NCBI RefSeq assembly: GCF_029989365.1
Contig: NZ_JAPRAQ010000033.1
Location: forward strand, 24,818-88,817
Direction: 5' to 3'
From: Bradyrhizobium sp. Arg816
GTDB taxonomy: Bacteria > Pseudomonadota > Alphaproteobacteria > Rhizobiales > Xanthobacteraceae
Length of the DNA stretch: 64,000 nucleotides
Below are positions 36,184 to 43,433 of this stretch, piece by piece (positions within the stretch are counted from its first letter, which is position 1; each line of letters opens with the position of its first letter). A program made the translations under genes and the position numbers. The notes beneath the pieces were generated by a model. The model did no database searches. It saw only the letters and a program-made list of their open reading frames with translations, and was not told the DNA's origin.

Positions 36184-36633
36184 ATGCTCGCCCTTGGGCT
36201 TGTTCTCAACACACTCGGCATTGGCTTGTTTTGCTGGGCGATCTTTGCGCTCGCTGTTTACGCTCTGCCGTTTTTCGTCGCACTGAGTATCGGGATGACG
36301 GCGTTCCAGAGCGGTGCCGGCCTCGCTGGCTCGCTGGTTATCGCAACGGCCGGCGGTGCGCTGACGCTCGTCCTCGGCCAGGTCGCCTTCGCCGTTACTC
36401 GGTCCTCGGCCTTGCGCATCGCGATCGCGACAGCATTCGCTGTTCCCGCTGCCGTCGCCGGCTATCACGTGGTGTTCGCCCTGTCCCAGATCGGAGTGCC
36501 TTCACTGGCTTTGTGTGAGGTCTTCGCTTGCCTAGGGGCGGTTTGCATTGGCGTCACGTCAGGGACGCGTTTGATGGTTTTGGCGGAGCCCCGCCCGGCG
36601 GAGCAGGGCGGGGTGGTGGAGAACCCGTCCTAA
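36184..36633 (+). CDS. small integral membrane protein, unknown
   Basis: A 149-residue protein with about four hydrophobic segments (MLALGLVLNTLGIGLFCWAI at the start, then VIATAGGALTLVLGQVAFAV and others) and a polar C-terminal tail. GGAG lies about 12 bases before the ATG. It sits within the conserved ICE gene set between DUF2493 and DUF736. Function unknown. Confidence 0.65.
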   Translation: MLALGLVLNTLGIGLFCWAIFALAVYALPFFVALSIGMTAFQSGAGLAGSLVIATAGGALTLVLGQVAFAVTRSSALRIAIATAFAVPAAVAGYHVVFALSQIGVPSLALCEVFACLGAVCIGVTSGTRLMVLAEPRPAEQGGVVENPS

Positions 36634-37155
36634 ACAGTTCTTACGGCCGCATTGGCCGAGCGACGACCGTTTCCTGGTTCATCGTCGAACAGGTTCGCGT
36701 AGATCGGCGCGGTGAACGGGGGATGATCGAAACCTGAGCGCGGGAGAGGCAGTCCTCCTCGGAACGCCTCAATCAAGCTGCCGGCATTCGGTCCGGCCCA
36801 CCCGGCCGGGGCAGAGCGATGTCGTTCGATCGGTTCTTGGGAGACGATGCCGCCTTTTGCAGGAGATTGTTTCTCTTTCCCCGCTGAATCGATCCGGCCT
36901 CTTGTTCATCAAAACCGAGATAGCCACGCTTCTCCGTAAGATTGTGGTTCAGCACGCGGACGCACGTGGCCTCGTTGATGGCTTGATCTGGCCGAAGACC
37001 GGCTTCGCCTCGATCGTCTGAGCCGCAACGCCGTCGATGCGACTTTCTTCCCCTGGGCTTCGCCCATTCCTCGCGAGACAAGAAACTCGCCACAACGACG
37101 TCCTCCGCTGCGCTCCGGCCCGAGCGGGTGCGTCGCCGATCGTCCTCGGCCCTAG
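36634..37155. other. gene-free stretch with a possible gene tail
   Basis: About 520 bases without a recognisable gene. A short + frame at 36899-37021 encodes LLFIKTEIATLLRKIVVQHA and ends WPKTGFASIV before a stop. It may be the end of a decayed gene. The minus-strand frame across the region is compositionally unconvincing. Confidence 0.3.
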
Positions 37156-37186
37156 ATCGCCATCGAGGCCGCGGGGGTCGCGGGCT
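37156..37186 (+). ncRNA. conserved leader hairpin before DUF736
   Basis: GATCGCCATCGAGGCCGCGG followed by GGGTCGCGGGC. 25 of 31 bases match the leader at 35066-35096, and the central CCGCG/CGCGG stem is kept. Confidence 0.5.
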
Positions 37187-37209
37187 CGAAACACAACAGG
37201 AGAAGTGAC

Positions 37210-37530
37210 ATGGCTAACATCGGTTCTTTCAAGAAGGTCGGTAATGAATTCCAGGGCGAGATCGTGACCCTGAGCCTGAAGGCCAAGGGCGTCCGCATCG
37301 TCGCCGAGACCAACCGATCCAACGACAACGCTCCCAGCCACCGCATCTATGTGGGCCGCGCGGAGATCGGCGCGGCCTGGTCGAAGCGCTCTGAAGAGGG
37401 CCGCGACTACCTCTCGCTCAAGCTCGACGACCCCTCGTTCAACGCGCCGATCTACGCCAACCTGTTCGATGACGAGGGCGGTGAGGGCTACACCCTTCTG
37501 TGGTCGCGGCCGCGCAAGAACGGCGAGTAA
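37210..37530 (+). CDS. DUF736 protein
   Basis: A 106-residue DUF736 protein (MANIGSFKKVGNEFQGEIVT, YVGRAEIGAAWSKRSEEGRD, then YLSLKLDDPSFNAPIYANLF). It is a hallmark small gene of rhizobial ICEs and plasmids, function unknown. AGGAG precedes the ATG. It is followed by a strong terminator, so it ends the module. Confidence 0.9.
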   Translation: MANIGSFKKVGNEFQGEIVTLSLKAKGVRIVAETNRSNDNAPSHRIYVGRAEIGAAWSKRSEEGRDYLSLKLDDPSFNAPIYANLFDDEGGEGYTLLWSRPRKNGE

Positions 37531-37542
37531 GAGCGCTCAATC

Positions 37543-37573
37543 AAGCCCCGTCCGAACGGATCGGACGGGGCTT
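37543..37573 (+). terminator. Rho-independent terminator after DUF736
   Basis: AAGCCCCGTCCGA-ACGGA-TCGGACGGGGCTT, a 13-bp perfect stem, 12 bases after the stop, followed by CTTG. Confidence 0.8.
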
Positions 37574-38017
37574 CTTGAGAGCCTGCCCGCAGTCTTCACG
37601 TCGTGAATCTAGATATGCAGCCATTCTCAGTATTACCGGGACATACAAAGTGGACGAGACCACCAAAACGATCTACGTCAACATTGAAACGATTTCGTCT
37701 CCGGATTAGTCGTAGCGCATAATCAACGGCGGATCGTCCAATCGATCGCCAATGAAGAATTGAAGTTACAAATTCGCGCATCCCGGCCGGCATTACCTTG
37801 GAGCTAATATTCAAACGGGCGAGATGACGCTCGTTTGCTCCTGGGGCGTTAGCGTGCTTCTCGCATAGCAGCCATGGGCCGCTCCTGGCCCATCCGTGAA
37901 ACTGCGCCCTGTCTAACTGAGGTCCGCTCATCGCGACAGAGCGGACCAGATTTGCTCAACCTGAGTTCTTCATTCTGACCCTTCTGCGACATGGCAACTG
38001 CTTTAGGGCTTCGCCCT
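37574..38017. other. gene-free stretch between DUF736 and the Crp/Fnr gene
   Basis: About 440 bases. Short frames on both strands have no recognisable content and no ribosome-binding sites. I see nothing else here. Confidence 0.4.
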
Positions 38018-38740
38018 TCAATCCGGCATAGCCAATGAGATCGGTCGGGCCGTACTTATCGCGAAGATCTTCTCGAGTTCCAGACGCATGGTGCCGTGGC
38101 ATTCGCACGCCGCGATCGCGAGCCGCGACCGATCGATCTCGATTTGACCTCGTCGATGAGATTTGATCGCGCCGGATGCGCGCAGATCGTGCATCAAGAC
38201 CGTCACCGTCGTTCGTCGGACACCAATCATTTGCGATAGGGCCTCTTGGGTGAGCGGAAGGAGGTCGTGGTCGATGCGGTCGCTAAAATGGAGTAACCAG
38301 CGGGCTATGCGAGCTTTGACCGGATGCAATGCGTTGCAGGCCATGCCGAGCTGAAATTTCATCAGCATGGTCCTGGCGTGGATCTGAACCGCGTGCCGGA
38401 TCGCTGGGCTTCGGTTGAAAACGGCGTGAAACCGCGACGCGCGGATTCGCGACGCGGTACCTGCCGCGCGAACGACTGCGGTGACCCCCGAAGGCGATGG
38501 CCCTAGCACGGAAAGAATGCCGATTGCGCCCTCGCGCCCGACCACGGCGGTGGAAACCGTCTGCCCGTCCGCCATGTCGATCATCAGCGAGATGGCGCCA
38601 CTATGAGGAAAGAAGACATTCTCAATCTGATCACCCGGCCGCGAGAGGACGGCATCCTGATCAAGCGCAACCTTCTGTAGCTCTGGCGCCAGCATATCAA
38701 GATCCGCTTGCGGCAGTGTTGCCAGAAGGCGGTTATGCAT
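38018..38740 (-). CDS. Crp/Fnr-family transcriptional regulator
   Basis: A 240-residue regulator. The N-terminal cyclic-nucleotide-binding-like domain has SRPGDQIENVFFPHSGAISL. The C-terminal winged helix has LPLTQEALSQMIGVRRTTVT followed by VLMHDLRASGAIKSHRRGQI. No Fnr-type cysteine cluster, so it is not an Fe-S oxygen sensor. ATG 38740 has GGGGCGG upstream; an in-frame GTG lies six codons earlier. Targets unknown. It stands alone between the ICE module and the integrase. Confidence 0.85.
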   Translation of the reverse strand: MHNRLLATLPQADLDMLAPELQKVALDQDAVLSRPGDQIENVFFPHSGAISLMIDMADGQTVSTAVVGREGAIGILSVLGPSPSGVTAVVRAAGTASRIRASRFHAVFNRSPAIRHAVQIHARTMLMKFQLGMACNALHPVKARIARWLLHFSDRIDHDLLPLTQEALSQMIGVRRTTVTVLMHDLRASGAIKSHRRGQIEIDRSRLAIAACECHGTMRLELEKIFAISTARPISLAMPD

Positions 38741-39714
38741 TCCGCCCCGATGCGTCACGGCAGACGACCCGCAGTGAGGCGTCCTCCGTCCACTTCATTC
38801 CGGACGGCGAGGAACGGCGGCCTTAATCTATGTTTAGATCTGCCGTCACTACTCACATTGAGATCAAATTCACCTTCAAACACGAATATTCCAGCTGTGC
38901 ATCGGCTCAAGCCTGAGTCCTCGTAGACACGAATGGGTCGACTTTGGGGAATTGTCCGCAACATGAGTGCGGCGAGTAAGGGAAGAGAGTGTCAGTATCG
39001 ATGCAGTTGCAGCGTCAAAGTATCGAGGCTGCAAAGGTGCTCTTCTCCACCGGCGTTGCGTAACACCGATCTGCAGTTCTACCCATATCGAATATGAGGA
39101 TCAGACATCCGTCGGCGCATTCCGCGTCATGAAATTGTCATGCTCGCGCTAGCGCATTCCTCGATGGGAACGCTCGGGTGGTAAATATTGCTTCCAGGAG
39201 CGATGGACCGGGCACCCGTGCTGGAAGAGCATGTCGATTGCTAAGATGCAACGGGCCGCTTCGCGGGCTTCGGTTCTGGCCCCGAGTTGACCTGAGCGAC
39301 CAGAGCGATCCTGTCCGCTGTGAGGGCAGTACCGACACGGGTCTGATCGGCCATGATTTCGGAGTCTGGCCGATTGTGTTGCAAAAGTCATTTTGGTTTC
39401 GCGAGGTTTTTAGGGCCGTTCGATTCTCGACTTTTGCAACACTATCGGCCCTTAGCCGACCTGTTGGCAGTTGTCACCAATGTCCGCTATACGGTGTAGA
39501 GCAGACTGCCGGTCTAAGCCTTTACAATGCAGAGAAATTCCGATCGGTTTCAGTCTAGGGGGCGCTGCGGGTTTCCGATTTAAACCTACCACTTAATGGG
39601 ATCCGGCCATTAAGGCGGACGCCCGTAGAAAATATCGTAAATTGCGCTGGTGTGGGGTAAGGCGGTGCGTTCCTGGAATCCAACCCCCGACCGCTCGTCG
39701 GCGAGCTCTGTGAA
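38741..39714. other. 974-bp stretch without genes, holding an 83-bp MITE-like palindrome
   Basis: Short frames only. The one clear structure is the inverted repeat at 39368-39450. The remainder looks like decayed insertion or gene sequence. Confidence 0.45.
39368..39450. mobile_element. 83-bp MITE or solo IS ends with 22-bp inverted repeats
   Basis: GGCCGATTGTGTTGCAAAAG+TC at 39368-39389 and its inverse GACTTTTGCAACACTATCGG+CC at 39429-39450 match at 21 of 22 positions and enclose 39 bases. The TGTTGCAAAAGTC core resembles the terminal repeats of several DDE insertion sequences, so this is probably an internal-deletion derivative. Confidence 0.6.
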
Positions 39715-40995
39715 CTAGGAGTGGACTCCAACAGCCCCATGGGAGACGCTGGAATGAGAGAGAGGGGCGCCCGCTATCACCGTGTCATGCGCCGGCTTCT
39801 GGGCTTGCAAGGCCGCAACGTATTCCGCCCAGCGTTCAAGCGCCTCGCGCATCTCGGTCGCATACCGAGCGCGGTTATACACGCCGGCAACGCCAGCCCG
39901 ATGCCCGCTGACGTGGTTGAGAATCGCCTCCACGATGTGAGGCAACACGCCAAGCCGATCGGCCATCACTGTTGACGCTGATCTCCGAAGGTCGTGAACT
40001 GTCCAATGGGGCAGGGGCGCGCCCAGAGTCTCCGTGACGCGCGCATCAAGCGCTGCTTTCGACTTGGACCAGCCGGAGAACCCACGATAAGGGTCACCGC
40101 TGCGTCGGGGTCCATCACCGAAGAGGAAGTCACGGTCGTCTCGGCGGGGCGGGAGTAGAGCCAAGGCGGCAGGCACCAATGGAAGCAAGTGCTCGCGATG
40201 GTTCTTGGTCCGGGCGCGTGGCAGCGTCCAGAGCCCTGAAATAGTATCAAGTTCGGTCCATTGCATGCTGCCTACTTCATCACGGCGTTGGGCCGTGAGC
40301 AGCAACAGACGCACAATGCGTCCATAGTCGTCATCACCACAGGCCTGCCAGATGGCTGATAGCTCCGTCTCCGTGAGGACCCGCTCGCGGCTTCCCGGCT
40401 GGGCGGGTCGGTTAGTGCCGAGAACCGGGTTCGCGGGAATGTCGAGGCCCTCGCGTATTGCCCAGTTGAACATTGAGGACACGGCCGTCCGGGCGCGGGC
40501 CGCGGAGACCGTTCCATGAACTGATGCGATGTCGGCAATACGACCCGAGATATGACGGCGGGTGACCTGGAACACCGAAACCGGGTGCAGGGGTTTCCAA
40601 ACGACCAGCAAGTAGCGTTCTATTTCCGAATAGGTTCGGGGCTTCAGCCGTTGTTTCGCGTTCCGCAGATACTGATCCGCGACTGCCAGGAGTGTGTCGG
40701 CCGCCTGCAGGCGCGCCTTAGCTTTCTCGTCCGCCGGATCTTTGCCATTGGCAACGAGGCCCAAAAGCCGCTTGGCCTCCCTGCGTGCCAGCTCGGGTGT
40801 CCAAGGGGCGCCGTGAGGACCGATGGTGACGAAGCGCTGTCGACCAAAGACGCGGTACTTGAGGACGTAGGTCGCCCGGTCGCGTTGGCGCCGAACGCCA
40901 AAGCCCCGCACAGCTTCGCGGTGGTCGGCGTCCCAAATGGTTTCGCCCGGCTCGAGCGCCTGCACTGTGCGGATCGTTACACTGGAAACAGCCAT
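39715..40995 (-). CDS. tyrosine-type integrase (P4-like)
   Basis: A 426-residue integrase. The N-terminal arm-binding domain (WDADHREAVRGFGVRRQRDR) and SAM-like core-binding domain (about 100-200) precede the catalytic domain. Its tetrad reads QRRDEVGSMQW (R237/238), VHDLRRSAST (H334, R337), ILNHVSG (H361) and GVYNRARY (Tyr373). All catalytic residues are present. ATG 40995 has GAGG upstream. An att-like region lies directly upstream (41008-41450). It should catalyse integration of the ICE-like element at a tRNA 3' end. Confidence 0.93.
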   Translation of the reverse strand: MAVSSVTIRTVQALEPGETIWDADHREAVRGFGVRRQRDRATYVLKYRVFGRQRFVTIGPHGAPWTPELARREAKRLLGLVANGKDPADEKAKARLQAADTLLAVADQYLRNAKQRLKPRTYSEIERYLLVVWKPLHPVSVFQVTRRHISGRIADIASVHGTVSAARARTAVSSMFNWAIREGLDIPANPVLGTNRPAQPGSRERVLTETELSAIWQACGDDDYGRIVRLLLLTAQRRDEVGSMQWTELDTISGLWTLPRARTKNHREHLLPLVPAALALLPPRRDDRDFLFGDGPRRSGDPYRGFSGWSKSKAALDARVTETLGAPLPHWTVHDLRRSASTVMADRLGVLPHIVEAILNHVSGHRAGVAGVYNRARYATEMREALERWAEYVAALQAQKPAHDTVIAGAPLSHSSVSHGAVGVHS

Positions 40996-41007
40996 CGATC
41001 GCCTCTG

Positions 41008-41026
41008 TAGCTACCAAGTAGCTACC
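41008..41026. promoter_or_regulatory. integrase arm-type box pair, left
   Basis: TAGCTACC at 41008-41015 and 41019-41026, one helical turn (11 bp) apart, just upstream of the integrase ATG. The pair recurs with the same spacing at 41430-41448. Confidence 0.5.
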
Positions 41027-41151
41027 ACTATAGCGCCAATTGCAGCGCAGGTAAGGCGGCGCGCGGCGGACTTAATCGATGATAAGATTGCCATTTTCGT
41101 GCTAACGGCGAGAATGGCGTAGCACCGGCGGAGTCCTTGCTGTGTCTGTGG

Positions 41152-41197
41152 AACAGGAGGTCGGTGGTTCGAGCCCACCCAACTGTACCAGCAAGAT
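41152..41197 (+). repeat. att-like tRNA 3'-end remnant, copy 1
   Basis: AACAGGAGGTCGGTGGT followed by TCGAGCCCACCCAACTGTAC+CA contains a perfect T arm (GGTGG-TTCGAGC-CCACC) and a CCA end, but no 5' half of a tRNA. The first 17 bases recur exactly at 41355-41371. It is probably the attachment-site side of the nearby integrase. Confidence 0.6.
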
Positions 41198-41354
41198 CAA
41201 CGTGTTACCTCGATATTGGCTCGAACCGCCTGCAACCGCCATAGCGCTATTTGTTATTGAGAAAAAGGCAGTGGGCGGCGGATTTAACCAATTGATTGTA
41301 TTTCAATTTGTCAGCCCATGTTGAAAGGGCCGTAGTCTTCTTCGCTGTCTTTAC

Positions 41355-41371
41355 AACAGGAGGTCGGTGGT
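41355..41371 (+). repeat. att-like core repeat, copy 2
   Basis: AACAGGAGGTCGGTGGT, identical to 41152-41168. The T-arm continuation has decayed. Confidence 0.55.
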
Positions 41372-41429
41372 CTAACTCCATTAGGATCCACTAATAGATC
41401 AATACCTTACACCAGCATGCTTTTACATC

Positions 41430-41448
41430 TAGCTACCCCATAGCTACC
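41430..41448. promoter_or_regulatory. integrase arm-type box pair, right
   Basis: TAGCTACC at 41430-41437 and 41441-41448, with the same 11-bp spacing as the pair at 41008-41026. The two pairs flank the two core repeats. Confidence 0.5.
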
Positions 41449-42288
41449 ACGGTGGTCGGACGCCTGATTGTCCAATGGCACCGGCATCAGGGTTGTTGAA
41501 GTGGCCGCCGGTGCTGGCACGGCCGAGTGGAGATCTTCGACGGGGTGCCATCTATCGCCGATGTCGACGACCATCAGTGATTAGCGGCCGTGTCGAATCG
41601 ACCAGGACCGGCTGTCCGGTCTGTTCGCGACAATATGGTTGTCATGCCTGAACCTGAAGAAGGTTTCGTGGGAGGGGGTCTTGTTTTTCCGGAGGAACAA
41701 TTCTCCGTAGCAACAGCGAACCGATTTAGCGTCGACCGCGCTCCGTCAAGGGGTCCTCGAACTCCATGCCGAGAATAGTATGGCGTAAACGCCAATAGTC
41801 TTGGTACGCAAATGGACTGGTTCATCGTCGAAAAAGCGAAGATGCCGCACAGGTCTGCGCTTGTGTGTTGAGGATGTTGCGATGACACACGCTCCTCCCA
41901 TCTTGGCGAACCGAAGCGCAAAGAGAGCACCGGGAGATCCAGGAAAATCGAAACACAGACGACGCGAACGCCGGCGACCGCCCACTCGCGCGATGGTGGC
42001 GAGCACGACCGGGAGGGCATTGGGGCTCACCGGGCATCAATGAAAGAATCTCGCACCATGACTAGCATCACCACAAAGTCCGTCGCCGCGAACTCATAAG
42101 GGAAGGCCGCAGAGGCGGCAGAGGCTGGGCGTGGACCTGATGCCGGAAGTGCTGGCGCCGCTCATGGACCGTCACTGAACGCCAATTGGCACGGCCACGA
42201 TCTGCCAGTGAAGAAAAAAGGTCGCACCTGGGGAATCCTAGTGGAAACCTTTGGTGCGACCGATTGCTCGCCGCCGACTGAGGCGGCC
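41449..42288. other. gene-free stretch beyond the att region
   Basis: About 840 bases with only short frames of no recognisable content. A 9-bp inverted repeat GGTCGCACC/GGTGCGACC (42220-42228 and 42253-42261) could be a hairpin or IS scar. Probably decayed mobile DNA. Confidence 0.4.
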
Positions 42289-42687
42289 TTACTCTGAAGG
42301 AACTTTGAAGCCGCATTCCTCGATCACGCGCCGCCTCCTCCAACCGGCAGGGCTTTGTCTCCTGTCCCTCGCTCTTCTTCTCAGGATCGGCCATGAACCC
42401 ATGGTCCGGCCCTGCGCAGCGCGATAGATCAAGAAATGGGCGGCAACTGAGGCGACCTTACTTTGTGCAACCACACGCAAGCACGGGCCCAGTAGCTTCT
42501 TGGGAGGGATACGAACTGGCGCAACCTTGCTGTCCAGCCGCTGAGCGCTCTGGCAATTGGGGCAAACGAAGAGGTGAGCAATTGGCGACTGCGCGTCGTC
42601 TTGCACCAACTCGGATCGAAACCATCTCATGCCGACGTGGCAAATGGGGGCCTCGAATTGCCCCAGTGAGTTCTTCAGGTGTTCCAT
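42289..42687 (-). CDS. small protein with zinc-ribbon-like CPNC motif
   Basis: A 132-residue frame from ATG 42687 (MEHLKNSLGQFEAPICHVGM, then RWFRSELVQDDAQSPIAHLF, VCPNCQSAQRLDSKVAPVRI). The first cysteine pair is incomplete; CPNC is intact. The first 70 residues look like a conserved small protein family; the Arg-rich end after about residue 85 does not, so the 3' part may be frameshifted or spurious. GGGGCGGGC lies upstream of the ATG. Confidence 0.5.
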   Translation of the reverse strand: MEHLKNSLGQFEAPICHVGMRWFRSELVQDDAQSPIAHLFVCPNCQSAQRLDSKVAPVRIPPKKLLGPCLRVVAQSKVASVAAHFLIYRAAQGRTMGSWPILRRRARDRRQSPAGWRRRRVIEECGFKVPSE

Positions 42688-42760
42688 TGCCCGCCCCGTT
42701 GTTCGGGAAATAGTAGCAAGATTCCTTCGCCTGGAAGGTATCAAAGGAGACACACGGCCG

Positions 42761-42796
42761 AACTAGGACACTTTTAAATTTTACTTAGGACACTCG
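42761..42796. repeat. possible IS21-type end remnant
   Basis: AACTAGGACACTTTTAAATT followed by TTACTTAGGACACTCG carries two TAGGACACT repeats, as seen near the ends of IS21-family elements. No transposase is adjacent. Confidence 0.3.
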
Positions 42797-43030
42797 CGGT
42801 CTCCCGATTCAAAGCAGTAGGCCGCGCACAATCCCTTGAGGAGCTGCACGCGGCCGCGCGCCGCCTAAGCGGCTTTCATCAGGAAACTCTTCGACCCTCG
42901 GCCAACGCCGGGTATTCCGCCCATCCTTGTCGGCCGCCCACTTCTTGTTGGCTCGGTTACGAGATGGATGAGATCGATCGGCGCCAGCCCGAGGTAACGG
43001 GGGCAGTTTCTGTAACGACGGGAAACGAGG

Positions 43031-43252
43031 ATGGCCAATAAAGAGCTCTTCGTCGAACGCCTTTACTGGGTGGACGGCGGCCGCACTACGCCGGCGTACT
43101 CTGGGCGGCTCCTGCGTCGTATTAAGACGGCGGAATTTGGCGTACGCCCGATGAGCTACGGGCGCATCTCACATTGCCTAGTCCTACCGACCCGCGGAGG
43201 TCAACGGTTTCAGGCCCCAGCAGGTCGCTGGTGCTATGCCCTCATCCGCTGA
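43031..43252 (+). CDS. short hypothetical protein, 73 residues
   Basis: Frame MANKELFVERLYWVDGGRTT onward, no domain recognised. GAGG directly precedes the ATG and is too close for a good ribosome-binding site. It could be a decayed fragment. The 343 bases before it and 181 after it show no gene. Confidence 0.25.
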   Translation: MANKELFVERLYWVDGGRTTPAYSGRLLRRIKTAEFGVRPMSYGRISHCLVLPTRGGQRFQAPAGRWCYALIR

Positions 43253-43433
43253 TGCCTTTCCAGCGATCAATCTCGAAACGTCACAGCGTTTCGACTTTTT
43301 GACCATCGGAATCTCGAATTTCTAGCTCTTCCTGCGTGTCGAGCACTCCGCCGCTTTCGTCGCAGTCGAGTCTTGAATTGGTTGCAACTCGAAGTGCCGC
43401 GAGGATCCGAATCCTTGATCAATGATCTCGAAA

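Larger units (their letters stand above)
17693..41450. mobile_element. composite integrated region between tRNA-Met and a tRNA-remnant att site
   Basis: Bounded on the left by tRNA-Met plus a serine recombinase, and on the right by a tyrosine integrase plus tRNA-like repeats. It contains a hip toxin module, IS110 and an ICE maintenance set (ardC, parB, strawberry-notch methylase/helicase, Toprim, DUF2493, DUF736). No relaxase, coupling protein or type IV secretion gene is present. The two ends carry different att-like sequences, so at least two elements are nested. The outer limits are estimates. Confidence 0.55.

Noticed and set aside
36773..37093. Minus-strand frame of 106 codons between the membrane protein and DUF736
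   Set aside because: No ribosome-binding site, Arg/Pro-rich composition and no recognisable domain.
37596..37931. Minus-strand frame of 111 codons after the DUF736 terminator
   Set aside because: No conserved pattern, no ribosome-binding site; looks like chance.
41152..41197. Considered as a complete tRNA gene
   Set aside because: Only the T arm and CCA end are present; no D arm, anticodon arm or 5' acceptor strand can be formed upstream.
41801..42043. Plus-strand frame of 80 codons beyond the att region
   Set aside because: Arg/Lys/Pro-rich with no start signal; probably non-coding mobile DNA.
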